IMG/VR virus record: IMGVR_UViG_3300043466_002532
Coordinates: 1 to 37,275 of that record
Direction: 5' to 3' (one strand)
Source: a virus
Length of the DNA: 37,275 nt
A model generated the notes under the pieces. That model had not been told where the DNA came from, made no database searches, and worked only from the letters and a program-made list of their open reading frames with translations. A program made the translations under genes and the position numbers. Below, piece after piece: positions 1-9,434 of the stretch (its first letter is position 1; every line of letters begins with the position of its first letter).

Positions 1-1993
1 TATATTTTAATTGAAATCTACCTTTCTTATCTTCAGGGGTTTCCACAAAAAATTGAGGCCATGGATACACGGGTATTTGACCGTTAACTAACCCTTGATT
101 AGAACTTTGAGCGTTTTGACTTATATTAACATTTCCTTCAGTCTCTGTACCTTGAGCTGAAGATGTATTATCTAAAATCGCAAGTTGTCTTACTGGGTCA
201 TATTTTACATTCCAAGCTTTAGTGTGTACCTCATCAAGTAATCGAATAAAACCTTCGGCTGAAGCCATAATTACCGCACATATATTTCTAACGGTCGGAT
301 TAAATCCTACTTTTTCTTCTATTTTTTTTGCCAACTCGCTCGTTAACGCGGTTTCAGCTTCTGATAGTTTTTGATTTGCTTGAGTTTCCATATTAGATAA
401 TAAATCTTGAAACTCTTCAAAATTATAAAGTGGTGGATTAACAAGATATCCAAATAAACTTTCAAATTTAGTATCGACACTACTTTTTTCAAAAGACGGT
501 TTTAAAGCCATTTGTAAACTCAACTGCATTGACTTAGTATCCGCAGTTGTTGGTAATAATTTACCTGTTTGAGATGTTGTTGTTTTTTCTAAATCTATGT
601 CAGTTAAAGCAACTTGTTTAAGCATAGTATTAAAAGTAATACTATTTTTAATAGGTGTTTTACCAGATTTACCTAAAGTTGGATTTTCTGCTAAAAAACT
701 ATTATACTCAATAGTATACGCACTTAAAAAACTAATTGCTTCCGCTCTTTTTGTTGGATTACTAATAAATTCTTGTTTAAAGTTATAAACTTCTTGTCCT
801 GTCCCTTTTAGTATGATTGGTTTTGGGTTTAAATACGTGTTAAACCAAGAGTCTCTATCACCATAAACTGAGTTGTAGTAATTTTTTAAAGTCTCTTTAT
901 ATGTTCTAATGTTTGTTAATGGTTCAACATCCGCTTTGGTATATTTACCCGCAATTGAATTTTCAAAAGTTAAAAGTTTATTCATTAATTGAGCAAGTGT
1001 AAATTCAGGAAAGTCAGGACTAATTAGTCCTTTAGCCTTATATTCACTATAAACTTCAATTATTTTTTGATATCCTCTTTCTGTAACTAATTCTGTTGTT
1101 ATGTTTTCTGTTGATATTGACGATTCTCTTGAAACTACGTCACTTTTTGATTGAGATTCAATAGATTTGTTTGTTCCTCCTTCAGGTGATGTTGGAGATT
1201 TTGAAATATCAAATCTAGTACTATACATGTGCGGAGCGGCAAGTAAGTTACCCATTGATACCTCATTTAAAATATTAAACTTATAACCAACAAATTCTAA
1301 TTCAATTGAGTAGTTACCGCTATAACTATTAAATCTAGCATTAAATGTCTTTAAATTTAATTGATATCTAATAGCCTGACCATAATAACCTTTTATGGTT
1401 AGATAAAATGGACAATATGGTAAATTAAAAAACGCTGAGTAAGGTGAATTGTCTCCAAGTTGGAATAAAGCTCTTCCCTGAATATCTTCAAGAGACATTG
1501 ATACTGATGGAATGAATGCAGTATTTGTTTTTATATTAATACTTGTAATTCCCAATAACCCATTATCAGTTGCTTTACCACCTGGGTCGGTTATTGTCAT
1601 TTTTGCATAAGGTTTTGTGCCGTTTTTTGGGTCATCAACAATCTGCTCTTGCATTTGATTTACCCCTAAACCATTCTTTGCGTTCTTACCAGTTAATTCA
1701 TCATAATAACCTGTTGTTAAAAATTTTTCTTCAGTAGGTCTCAAGAAATTCATTTTAGCAACTGAAATAGTTCTAATTCTATCTTCAGGACTACCTCCTA
1801 CCGATAGTTTAGTTCTTGGTACGACTTCAGCTTCAAGATTAGCGTACATTACTAAATTTTCGTGGTCAACTAATCTTTCACGAATATTTCCAAGGGCGTC
1901 AATAGTTTTATTAGGGTCAACTATAATAATATTATTATAATCAAACTCTACTAAAATATTTCCACTATTGTCTCCTTGTACATTACCTGCCAT
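1..1993 (-). CDS. Virion structural protein, probably baseplate or tail (C-terminus outside window)
   Basis: An open frame starts with ATG at 1993 and runs without a stop to the left edge, giving 664 visible residues beginning MAGNVQGDNSGNILVEF. The stretch at about residues 160-255 (around SLEDIQGRALFQLGDNSPYS and LTIKGYYGQAIRYQL) is beta-rich and resembles a recurrent domain of T4-like phage virion proteins. After it comes a Ser/Thr-rich linker and then a mostly helical, polar region. There is no signal peptide or membrane segment. Its ATG overlaps the stop region of the gp53-like gene by 11 bases, so the two are probably translationally coupled, and it is the last visible gene of the baseplate block. 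I infer a baseplate or tail role from position; the exact family is not recognised. Confidence 0.75.
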   Translation of the reverse strand, partial: MAGNVQGDNSGNILVEFDYNNIIIVDPNKTIDALGNIRERLVDHENLVMYANLEAEVVPRTKLSVGGSPEDRIRTISVAKMNFLRPTEEKFLTTGYYDELTGKNAKNGLGVNQMQEQIVDDPKNGTKPYAKMTITDPGGKATDNGLLGITSINIKTNTAFIPSVSMSLEDIQGRALFQLGDNSPYSAFFNLPYCPFYLTIKGYYGQAIRYQLNLKTFNARFNSYSGNYSIELEFVGYKFNILNEVSMGNLLAAPHMYSTRFDISKSPTSPEGGTNKSIESQSKSDVVSRESSISTENITTELVTERGYQKIIEVYSEYKAKGLISPDFPEFTLAQLMNKLLTFENSIAGKYTKADVEPLTNIRTYKETLKNYYNSVYGDRDSWFNTYLNPKPIILKGTGQEVYNFKQEFISNPTKRAEAISFLSAYTIEYNSFLAENPTLGKSGKTPIKNSITFNTMLKQVALTDIDLEKTTTSQTGKLLPTTADTKSMQLSLQMALKPSFEKSSVDTKFESLFGYLVNPPLYNFEEFQDLLSNMETQANQKLSEAETALTSELAKKIEEKVGFNPTVRNICAVIMASAEGFIRLLDEVHTKAWNVKYDPVRQLAILDNTSSAQGTETEGNVNISQNAQSSNQGLVNGQIPVYPWPQFFVETPEDKKGRFQLKY

Positions 1994-2306
1994 AATAATA
2001 AAAATAATTATCTAATGATGCTTTATAGTCTTGTAATGAAGGTAGTAAAGGAAAAGGAATTATCAATACCGCACCATCATATATATAATTTTCCAACCCA
2101 CCAAATTCAGAATTTGCTTGCAAAATTAACCACCCAAAGTATGGTGAATTATAAAATTCTTGGGAAACTACATCCAATCTACTTCTACCAACTTTGTATA
2201 TAAAAGTTTTGTCCGTTGTTTTTTGGGGTAATTGCACAAAAGGAACTACGGTTTGTTCACCGTTAATTAAAAAATCACTATATCTATTCCAATATTGATA
2301 TGCCAT
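1983..2306 (-). CDS. Baseplate wedge protein, T4 gp53-like with LysM-like fold
   Basis: The protein has 107 residues. After the N-terminal MAYQYWNRYSDF the sequence FIYKVGRSRLDVVSQEFYNS followed by PYFGWLILQANSEFGGLEN and IPFPLLPSLQDYK matches the pattern of gp53-type baseplate wedge proteins, whose core is a LysM-like fold. In T4, gp53 joins wedges into the baseplate. The start ATG overlaps the stop codon of the upstream 1680-aa gene by one base (TAATG), and the next gene starts 11 bases before this one ends, so the three form a tightly coupled baseplate set. The protein is shorter than T4 gp53 and corresponds mainly to its LysM-like part. Assignment rests on motif resemblance and neighbours. 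Confidence 0.6.
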   Translation of the reverse strand: MAYQYWNRYSDFLINGEQTVVPFVQLPQKTTDKTFIYKVGRSRLDVVSQEFYNSPYFGWLILQANSEFGGLENYIYDGAVLIIPFPLLPSLQDYKASLDNYFYYYGR

Positions 2307-5300
2307 TAGTTAAGTTTTGCTTTAGATATAAATACCTCTGCAGGCTTTTCGTCATTCCATGTTTTATTTTTTGTGTTTTGGTTTTCAACCCAACCTAAAC
2401 CTTTTATTAATTCTTTTTGTGCGGGTGTATTCGCGTCTTCAGTATCATATTCAAAGGTTCTTTTTTTCTTAAGTGTGAATGGAGTATAAATTAAGAAATT
2501 TTTTAATTTATTTTTTTCCATATCATTTATAAACTCTTTAGTAATAGTATTCTCTTCAATAAATAATGGTTTTGCTATCTTATCCCAATATGCATCAAAA
2601 ACTTTATCAATATCCTTCGCACCATCACCAATCAATCCTTCGTTTTTAATTGTATTACCAATTAATGCATTTTTAAATGTTTCATATTTTTTAGTGTCGG
2701 TAACATCATCAGAAACAATCATATATACTCTTCTAAAAATGGGATTATCAAATGTCGACCCAGGACTTAAACTAATATAGTCTTGATTAACACTAAAAGG
2801 TTCGAATACTTCTTCACCTGAAGGTAATTTATAAGGTAAAGGTAAAACTAAAGTTCCTGTATACGATTTACCGTTGTATGTAAAAGTATTTGCACTCCAT
2901 ATAATTTTGTTAAATTCAGTAATTCCACTGTTAATTTTTTTAACATCATTTTCAAGTTCAACTAAAGTATTTGTTGCTGGTGCTGAACTAGCATCAACTT
3001 CTGTGGTTGGGTATAAAATGTATGAAAATACTTGTCCATTACTTTGTTGGTATCCATCAGTTCCTGTATTAGGGATTGCATTATATGTTATTGTGTTAAT
3101 TCTTCCAATATATCCAATATAACTTTGTTGTACCGCAACCATACTATTTGTGATATTAGTTACCGCACTTTGAAATGAACTTCTTTTATTTTTAACAAAA
3201 TTTGAATAGTTTTCTTTAACTTGTCTTATAAGTTTATTTGAAAACCTTTTAGATTTATCTGAAATAAATTGAATGAACGCCTCATCATCATTCTTAATAT
3301 CTTTAACAAGTTGACCAAATATCTCATCAGTTCTTTTTTCTAAATTGTAAGACTTACCAAACAGAGTAGTTCCTGAAGTTTTTGTAATTAAAAAATTACC
3401 CTCAGTATATACTCGTTCCATCATCCATTGTTGACGAACGGCATTATTATATTGGTTAACCGTTTCTCTATTTTTATTAACAACATTTGTAAAATATGAT
3501 TGAGTTTCGGCAACAACTTTATCCATAAAAGTACTATAGTTAATTGTACCTGTTTGACCTGTCTGACTAACAATATTACTTGTTACATCACCAATTGGTT
3601 TGTCATTACTTTGACCATTATTTGGTGTTGTTTGATTAAGTGTTGGGGGAGCAACATTACTTGGTGCTAATTTTAAAAATTCAGCATCAATAACTTTATA
3701 ACTTAAATCAGTAGAATCAGCTCTATCGTCATAGATTTCTGTGTTGGCGTAATAATTAAATGTTAATGCGTTTTGCAATTTATCAACGGATTCTTTTAAT
3801 CCGCTACCACCTACGAAGTTAAACCCTAATGTAATGTTTGCAATCATAGGTTGAACACCAATACCTTCAGGGTTTATATCCAAATTTTCATACTGAATAC
3901 CCAAACTTGTTGGGATTATTTTTGTGTTATAAAAATCACCAACTCTTAATATTAAAACAGGTGGTGCACCAAACGAAGTATTTGTTGCGTCATTATAAAC
4001 AGGTGTTGCTGCACCATTAATAGTTTTGATTGTTGGTATTGTATCACCAGGTCTCATACATTGTTGTAAAAATGTTAACCTTGAGTTAAGTCCTTCGGGT
4101 GTAATTGAGTGAAATGCTGGTTGGAAGAATTTTAATTTATCTCTAAGATTATCATAAACCATAGGAGTTTCTTCTTTAATTGTCTCAAAATAATCACATT
4201 CAGAAAGTAATGAACGTAAAACTCTTTTACTTATATTGTCTTTATCAATATACTTAGGTTCAATCGGAGGAGTTGTAACTGCCTTTGGAACATCATTAGG
4301 AACATTTTCTGTTGTTTCTTTTGCGGGAGGTACCACTTTAGGTGCCTTTAATGTTGATTGTATGTTAGAGATATACGCTCTCCTACAAGCCATTGCCCTT
4401 GTTGTATAAACTTCTTTATTTTGAACAGTACTGTTACTATTTCTGCCATCATTATCACCACAAGAAACACTACTTCCTGGTACAAAAGTTTTAGTTTTCT
4501 CATCAAATTTCATTACTTGGGTATTCTCACCACGACCTTCACCAATTTTAACAATTAAATTTGTTCCAACATATTTTGTCATTCTACTATTACCTGTAAT
4601 GAATATTGCAGCAGAATTAATTCTTTTTGCTGATAAAATATTATTATATGCTTGTGTTGCTGCAGGTGAAGTACTACTATCAATTGTAATTGTTACAACA
4701 CCTTCTATCTTACCTTCAGAGTTAGCGTTACTTATAAATTCTTTTTCTAACGCATCAATTAGACCATCAAGTTTTTGTTTATTAGATATAACCACACTAT
4801 CAAAAAACGAACTTGTTTGAGCTGAAGTTGTTTTTGATTGATATTCTGGTCTTTGTCCAATATAGTTATCATATAATGGAGTAAACGGTTGATTAAATTC
4901 TAATGGTATGTTATTAGCAAAATAAAAACCTACATTTTCAAAAGTCTTAAGTGTTGATTCAGGAGCACCACCAGTTCCCGTATCACTAGATAAATCAGGA
5001 GTTGTTTTAACCGTATTAATTGCAAACTCTAATTGTTCTTTTGATAGTTCTTTTGATGAAATTGCTTGTTGTATATCAAATAAATCGTTAGGTGATATTG
5101 TGTAATATTTTTTTGCAAGCTCATATAAATCATATTTTCTACATCCCGCAAAAAATGATTCTAAAATACTATCAACCCTAACCTTATTTGTTTCATTCGC
5201 TAAAACTTTATTAACAATAACATTTAAAACAGATGGATGGTCAACAACTATTTTCCAAGTTAAACTACCACTTCTACTAGTATTCTTGTAAGTATATATT

Positions 5301-7348
5301 GGCTCTGGTCTACCTATAAATTCATTAGGTTGCCAATTCGCCTGTACAGTTTCACTAAATGTTAATCCGTATGGTGGGAACCACATAACTCTACCTCCGT
5401 TTGGTCCTCTTTCACAAACAGGTAAATCTGCAACTGAAAATCCTGGAGTGTTTGAAGTCGCCCAAGCCAAGTTTTCAATTGAAAACATATATTTTTTAGC
5501 ATAAGCGTTATTAAATGTTCCAATCAAATTGGTTGAGTCTTGTCCCCCCTCTTGTTTATTAGGGGCAATATTAAGATTATATGTTTTATCTAAAACTGAA
5601 TATGAAAATCTTCTACCCTCAGTAACAATACCATCTGTTTTTTGTAGGTCATTATACTGAAGATATGGTATATCTTTGGCAAAAACTCTACAATATTCGG
5701 TTCCAACTTCTTGTCCAATAGCACCTGTATATTGTATAACCCTTGAACCTTTAGTTAATTCTTTGTAACCATCATGGAATACCTTACTAACTTGGTCTAT
5801 CGCATTACCAACGTGTTGTAATCTTTTGCCCCCTTCAGGTTGGCTATTAATAATTCTTTGAGTGTCATCAAGGATTGAACCTTCTCTAAAGGTTCTTTCT
5901 GTAGATTCGGTTGTATTATATGAAGAAGGTTTAAAATCTTCATCTTGGTCTAATATAACCCCACCAACACCTACTTTCTTACCCGCATTTCCTTTGTATT
6001 TTGGAGACACCCAAGTGAATCCACCTTCAATACCACCACCATTACTATATGTTGGACCATTCGCGCCTAAACGAATTTCCTTACTTGGACCTTCATATAA
6101 CTGTGCTAACTCATGTGGTCCATATACAGGTGATTGTTGTTCATTACCAAACGCATCAACAGGTAACGCTCTACTTGGTGAGAATACTCTTGACGGGTCA
6201 GAACTTATTGACCCAACATAAAAGTTAGAATTGTTTGTTTCGGTACCTACAATTGCTCCTCCTAATCTGTCAAGTAATGTTCTATCGTAATTTGGTTTGT
6301 ACCTATTGTAGTTAATATTTTTCCACAATATAGATTTTTGACCAGCACCTGTATTATTGTAAAATATTTGTGAACCAGTCTTACCCGCACCTAAAAGTTT
6401 ACTTGTTAAATTACCTAAAGCCGCAAGTGGATTTGCCAACAAAGCTTGTCCAATTGTCGTTGGTTGACCAGGATTAATGTTCGGGTCAAAGTATGAACCA
6501 GGTATTAATGAAAGAGGTAAGAATCCTCCACCTAATCTAAGTCCAAAGTCGGCTGCGGCTGTTATAGGATTAGCAGGAACGGTAATCTGATAATTAGGTT
6601 CAATTAACGGAACTCTACCTGTTAAAATATTAACAAGATTGGTACTACTATTAACATTTAAAAAGTTTGCACGACCAATAGTTTCTCTAATAATTGCTCT
6701 ACCAATTCTTTCTTCAAATTCTCTTTTAAGTGTTCTTGCACCTAAACGAGCAATAAACGAATCTTGACTTAATAATCCATTACTACCTGTTGGGTTTGGG
6801 TTTAATAGAATTGATAATGGACTATACGATGAAGGATTAAAGGTTGTTGGGTAAGGTTGGTTATCATATAACTGTCTTACTCCACCAGGTATTGAACTTG
6901 ATATTGTATCTGGTGTTGTAATATAAACTCCAGCGTCATACTGGTCTAACCCTCCATTACCAAAAGCATTAAGTGGTATCCAAGCAGGAGCAATAGCCCC
7001 AAATCCAATTTTTGACGCAATCTGTGCTTCATCAATTAAGTTAGCATCTTGTTGACCTGGACCGTATTCACCTTTATTTGATACAGTATTTAAGTTTCCA
7101 CTAATATCAGGTACTAGTTGGTAACCTCCGTCGTTACCCCACTTATTAAGCGGATATTGTTTATCCGCATAAAAAGTTGTATCAATAAGACCATCAGGAC
7201 TATCAACCACTGAAAAATCGGATTGAATTACTTCGTAAGTTGTTGGAGGCGTAACTTTAGTAGGGGACTTAGCATAAGGCACTAAATTCCTTGTAATTAG
7301 TTTTTTTCTAAAACCTTCTGTGCTTATATAATCTAATGGACTACCCAT
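2306..7348 (-). CDS. Very large virion protein, probably baseplate (1680 aa) with OmpA-like segment
   Basis: This is the largest gene in the window. It has no signal peptide or transmembrane segments. Visible pieces are a Gly/Pro/Asn-rich N-terminal third, a beta-rich tail-hub-like stretch near residue 675 (NWQPNEFIGRPEPIYTYKN, then SRSGSLTWKIVVDHPS), a segment near 860-925 that looks like an OmpA C-terminal domain (VVTITIDSSTSPAATQAYNN, then LSAKRINSAAIFI), a Pro-rich linker near 1005-1035, and a helical, Lys-rich C-terminal half. The gene sits between the tape measure and the gp53-like wedge gene, the usual place for baseplate proteins. Start ATG 7348 lies 14 bases after a TATTTAT box. Baseplate assignment is inferred from position and size; the OmpA-like call is tentative. 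Confidence 0.6.
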   Translation of the reverse strand: MGSPLDYISTEGFRKKLITRNLVPYAKSPTKVTPPTTYEVIQSDFSVVDSPDGLIDTTFYADKQYPLNKWGNDGGYQLVPDISGNLNTVSNKGEYGPGQQDANLIDEAQIASKIGFGAIAPAWIPLNAFGNGGLDQYDAGVYITTPDTISSSIPGGVRQLYDNQPYPTTFNPSSYSPLSILLNPNPTGSNGLLSQDSFIARLGARTLKREFEERIGRAIIRETIGRANFLNVNSSTNLVNILTGRVPLIEPNYQITVPANPITAAADFGLRLGGGFLPLSLIPGSYFDPNINPGQPTTIGQALLANPLAALGNLTSKLLGAGKTGSQIFYNNTGAGQKSILWKNINYNRYKPNYDRTLLDRLGGAIVGTETNNSNFYVGSISSDPSRVFSPSRALPVDAFGNEQQSPVYGPHELAQLYEGPSKEIRLGANGPTYSNGGGIEGGFTWVSPKYKGNAGKKVGVGGVILDQDEDFKPSSYNTTESTERTFREGSILDDTQRIINSQPEGGKRLQHVGNAIDQVSKVFHDGYKELTKGSRVIQYTGAIGQEVGTEYCRVFAKDIPYLQYNDLQKTDGIVTEGRRFSYSVLDKTYNLNIAPNKQEGGQDSTNLIGTFNNAYAKKYMFSIENLAWATSNTPGFSVADLPVCERGPNGGRVMWFPPYGLTFSETVQANWQPNEFIGRPEPIYTYKNTSRSGSLTWKIVVDHPSVLNVIVNKVLANETNKVRVDSILESFFAGCRKYDLYELAKKYYTISPNDLFDIQQAISSKELSKEQLEFAINTVKTTPDLSSDTGTGGAPESTLKTFENVGFYFANNIPLEFNQPFTPLYDNYIGQRPEYQSKTTSAQTSSFFDSVVISNKQKLDGLIDALEKEFISNANSEGKIEGVVTITIDSSTSPAATQAYNNILSAKRINSAAIFITGNSRMTKYVGTNLIVKIGEGRGENTQVMKFDEKTKTFVPGSSVSCGDNDGRNSNSTVQNKEVYTTRAMACRRAYISNIQSTLKAPKVVPPAKETTENVPNDVPKAVTTPPIEPKYIDKDNISKRVLRSLLSECDYFETIKEETPMVYDNLRDKLKFFQPAFHSITPEGLNSRLTFLQQCMRPGDTIPTIKTINGAATPVYNDATNTSFGAPPVLILRVGDFYNTKIIPTSLGIQYENLDINPEGIGVQPMIANITLGFNFVGGSGLKESVDKLQNALTFNYYANTEIYDDRADSTDLSYKVIDAEFLKLAPSNVAPPTLNQTTPNNGQSNDKPIGDVTSNIVSQTGQTGTINYSTFMDKVVAETQSYFTNVVNKNRETVNQYNNAVRQQWMMERVYTEGNFLITKTSGTTLFGKSYNLEKRTDEIFGQLVKDIKNDDEAFIQFISDKSKRFSNKLIRQVKENYSNFVKNKRSSFQSAVTNITNSMVAVQQSYIGYIGRINTITYNAIPNTGTDGYQQSNGQVFSYILYPTTEVDASSAPATNTLVELENDVKKINSGITEFNKIIWSANTFTYNGKSYTGTLVLPLPYKLPSGEEVFEPFSVNQDYISLSPGSTFDNPIFRRVYMIVSDDVTDTKKYETFKNALIGNTIKNEGLIGDGAKDIDKVFDAYWDKIAKPLFIEENTITKEFINDMEKNKLKNFLIYTPFTLKKKRTFEYDTEDANTPAQKELIKGLGWVENQNTKNKTWNDEKPAEVFISKAKLN

Positions 7349-7362
7349 TTATAGTTTTATTA

Positions 7363-7369
7363 ATAAATA
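7363..7369 (-). promoter_or_regulatory. TATTTAT box before the 1680-aa baseplate gene
   Basis: The coding strand reads CCTATTTATTAATAAAAC, with the box ending 14 bases before ATG 7348. It is one of eleven such boxes in the window; activity is unproven. Confidence 0.3.
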
Positions 7370-7396
7370 GGTTGATGGTGTTTTTTTGTTAGACAT

Positions 7397-9208
7397 TTAT
7401 CTTCTTTCTAACTCTTTTGCTTTTTGATTGTAATATTCGTAAATCTTTTTTTTGAATTCATCTGATTCAAAATATGTTTTAAATTGTTGTTCGCTAACAC
7501 CTGGAGGAGCGTCAACTTTAATTGTAATTGTACCCCCAAAATCAACTTGGGAACTAACTTGTTTTGTTTGTGAAACACTACCAGCATAATTGTTTGAAGA
7601 GGTCCCTTTACCCATTACAGCGTCTCTTGTTAAAGGCTTAGCCGTTGTTGGGGATTTTGTTTGTGTTGTTGGTATCATAGGTTTCTCAGATTTAGGTAAT
7701 ACCCTATCTCTAAAATACTTTTCAATGTCGCTACCACCTTTAACATTAGATGCAGTTTCTTTTAATATTTTTTGTATTGCTTTATATGATTCTTCACCCA
7801 AGTTTTCACCTTTTTTTAATAAACTATCTTCGATTGTTTTTACTTTATTAATAAATTCGGATGATGATATACCATTAGATTGAGCAGAGTTAAATAAATC
7901 TTTCATTTTATTTATAGCCTCAGTAACGCTTTCTCTAACTTCAGGTGTTTTTGGTATTGATTTTTGTGAAACATCAGCAAATTTTGTAACAATGTTTCTT
8001 AACCCTTCTATATTAGTACTAACATCTTTTGTAGAAACAGTACCAAATTTACCCGCATCAACCATTGCCTTCATGTCTCCAGCAATACTTTCTAACGCAC
8101 TTAATTGACTTCGTTGAATATCTTCGACTGTTTTTGGTGCGTTTTTCTGTTGTTCAATTAATTCATCAAACTCTTCTTGGTTAAGATTTTGTAATTCTTT
8201 TTTAGTACCATCGGTTAATGTTACTTCATATTTACCACCTTCACCCATTTTAGCAATGTTTGCCAAATATTGTTTATCTTCTTCGTTTTTAAATTTAAGT
8301 CCAGCACCACTAACCTGAGACAATCTTTTATCTAAGTCTGCAGCGGCTAAAGCAGATTTACTTAATGAACCCGCAGCTAAACCAGCCTCTTCTTCCATTT
8401 GTCTAAGAGTTAAAACCCCTTGAGGATTTATCTTAAACGATTTAGTTTCTTCATCAAAATATGTAAACTCTTGTCCTAATCTTGCCAAACTATTTTGTAA
8501 TCCTGTGGGGTCATTAATAGACTCATTCATTAATACAAATGGGTCAACTAAATTTCCTGCGGTTACACCTAATCTTTGGAATGCAGACGCCATGTTAATT
8601 GCATTTTCAGGGGTAAGCATTTTATCCGCAAAACTAAAAGTTTGTGCCATATCAAATCTCAACATAGATGCTTGGGCTGCCATTTTAGCTAATCCTGCAA
8701 CACCTCCGTCAAATTGATATCTATTCATTTTTTCCATGTTATTGGAAACATCTTTCATTACTTGTGTTGCATTTAGTCCAACACTTTGAATATATTCTAT
8801 TGACTCACTAAGGTTTGTTCCTATTTGAGACGTTTCATAACCAACATCTTTAAAATTATTAACTAATGTTTCAGACGAAGTACCTAATACTTTAGAGGCG
8901 GCATATAACTCACTAATAACTTTTTCATTTTCAATTACATTTCTATTTGAAGCCGCAGCGACACTAGTAATAGTATCAACAACATCATCTAAACTACCCC
9001 CTAATTTTTCAACACCTGCAGCAGAATCGGCAAAAGCCTTTTTCATCTCCTCAATTCTAGCCCTACCTAAACTAAAATTTTTATTAAGTTCATCTGCACC
9101 TGCAACCATTAATCCAACCGCTTCGGCAAGTGTTTGAATGGGCCTAAGAGCCTCTTCCGCCGCGGTTTTCATATCCTCTAAACCTTTTTTGTCTTTGTCT
9201 TCTGGCAT
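7397..9208 (-). CDS. Tail tape measure protein
   Basis: The 603-residue protein is almost entirely alpha-helical, with long Ala/Ser/Lys/Glu-rich stretches and a hydrophobic Gly/Ala-rich central part (near 170-250, around DGGVAGLAKMAAQASMLRFD). Its C-terminus ends in a Thr/Ser/Pro-rich linker (PTTQTKSPTTAKPL) and a small amphipathic module with QFKTYFESDEFKKKIYEYYN. This composition, and its place directly after the tail-assembly gene and before the baseplate genes, is typical of tape measure proteins, which set tail length and are ejected with DNA. About 600 residues is on the short side for myoviruses. No lysozyme or peptidase motif is visible. A TATTTAT box and a hairpin lie just upstream, so it may have its own transcript. 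Confidence 0.7.
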   Translation of the reverse strand: MPEDKDKKGLEDMKTAAEEALRPIQTLAEAVGLMVAGADELNKNFSLGRARIEEMKKAFADSAAGVEKLGGSLDDVVDTITSVAAASNRNVIENEKVISELYAASKVLGTSSETLVNNFKDVGYETSQIGTNLSESIEYIQSVGLNATQVMKDVSNNMEKMNRYQFDGGVAGLAKMAAQASMLRFDMAQTFSFADKMLTPENAINMASAFQRLGVTAGNLVDPFVLMNESINDPTGLQNSLARLGQEFTYFDEETKSFKINPQGVLTLRQMEEEAGLAAGSLSKSALAAADLDKRLSQVSGAGLKFKNEEDKQYLANIAKMGEGGKYEVTLTDGTKKELQNLNQEEFDELIEQQKNAPKTVEDIQRSQLSALESIAGDMKAMVDAGKFGTVSTKDVSTNIEGLRNIVTKFADVSQKSIPKTPEVRESVTEAINKMKDLFNSAQSNGISSSEFINKVKTIEDSLLKKGENLGEESYKAIQKILKETASNVKGGSDIEKYFRDRVLPKSEKPMIPTTQTKSPTTAKPLTRDAVMGKGTSSNNYAGSVSQTKQVSSQVDFGGTITIKVDAPPGVSEQQFKTYFESDEFKKKIYEYYNQKAKELERR

Positions 9209-9230
9209 AACAATATATTATAGTATCTAT

Positions 9231-9237
9231 ATAAATA
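9231..9237 (-). promoter_or_regulatory. TATTTAT box before the tape measure gene
   Basis: The coding strand reads CTATTTATATAGATACTATA. The box ends 22 bases before ATG 9208 and lies just beyond the hairpin at 9241-9264, an arrangement consistent with terminate-then-restart. Confidence 0.3.
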
Positions 9238-9240
9238 GAA

Positions 9241-9264
9241 GAAGGACTAATTTTTTAGTCCTTC
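9241..9264 (-). terminator. Perfect 10-bp hairpin between assembly protein and tape measure genes
   Basis: Two perfect 10-base arms (GAAGGACTAA and TTAGTCCTTC) flank a four-base A loop in the minus transcript. The stop codon of the out-of-frame extension lies in the left arm. Only a weak U-rich tail (UUCUAUUUAUAU) follows, so it could be an inefficient terminator or an mRNA-stabilising or processing hairpin. Confidence 0.5.
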
Positions 9265-9434
9265 TTATGTTCTTCAATCCATTTATCAAGTAAATATTTT
9301 CTAACAAACACTGGCATCTGTTGAAAATCTTGGTATGTCACTTTCATTAAATCATTCAAATAGTAAAATTCATCTATTTGACTTTTCCTATAATCAGAAG
9401 AAAGGACGAAAAAAGTCCGCCCCAAACCCAACAT
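9255..9434 (-). CDS. Out-of-frame extension of tail assembly protein (frameshift product or 59-aa overlapping gene)
   Basis: In the +1 frame relative to the 247-aa gene, an open stretch runs from ATG 9434 to TAA 9257-9255. After the overlap it reads YRKSQIDEFYYLNDLMK, then VTYQDFQQMPVFVRKYLL and DKWIEEHKKD. This resembles the short helical module (YR..I.E...L.Y......MP...R) that follows gp26-like domains in T4-like phages. A +1-frame stop at 9437-9435 means any shift must happen between 9434 and the frame-0 stop at 9396-9394. The run GAC TTT TTT CGT in that interval would let tRNA-Phe re-pair from UUU to UUC, giving +1 (or a -2 slip). Separate initiation at ATG 9434 is the alternative, as is a sequence error. 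Many phages express tail-assembly chaperones by frameshift directly before the tape measure gene, which is the position here. Confidence 0.65.
   Translation of the reverse strand: MLGLGRTFFVLSSDYRKSQIDEFYYLNDLMKVTYQDFQQMPVFVRKYLLDKWIEEHKKD

Noticed and set aside
1976-2203. Plus-strand open frame of 75 aa
   Set aside because: It is antisense to the well-supported gp53-like gene and has no recognisable features.
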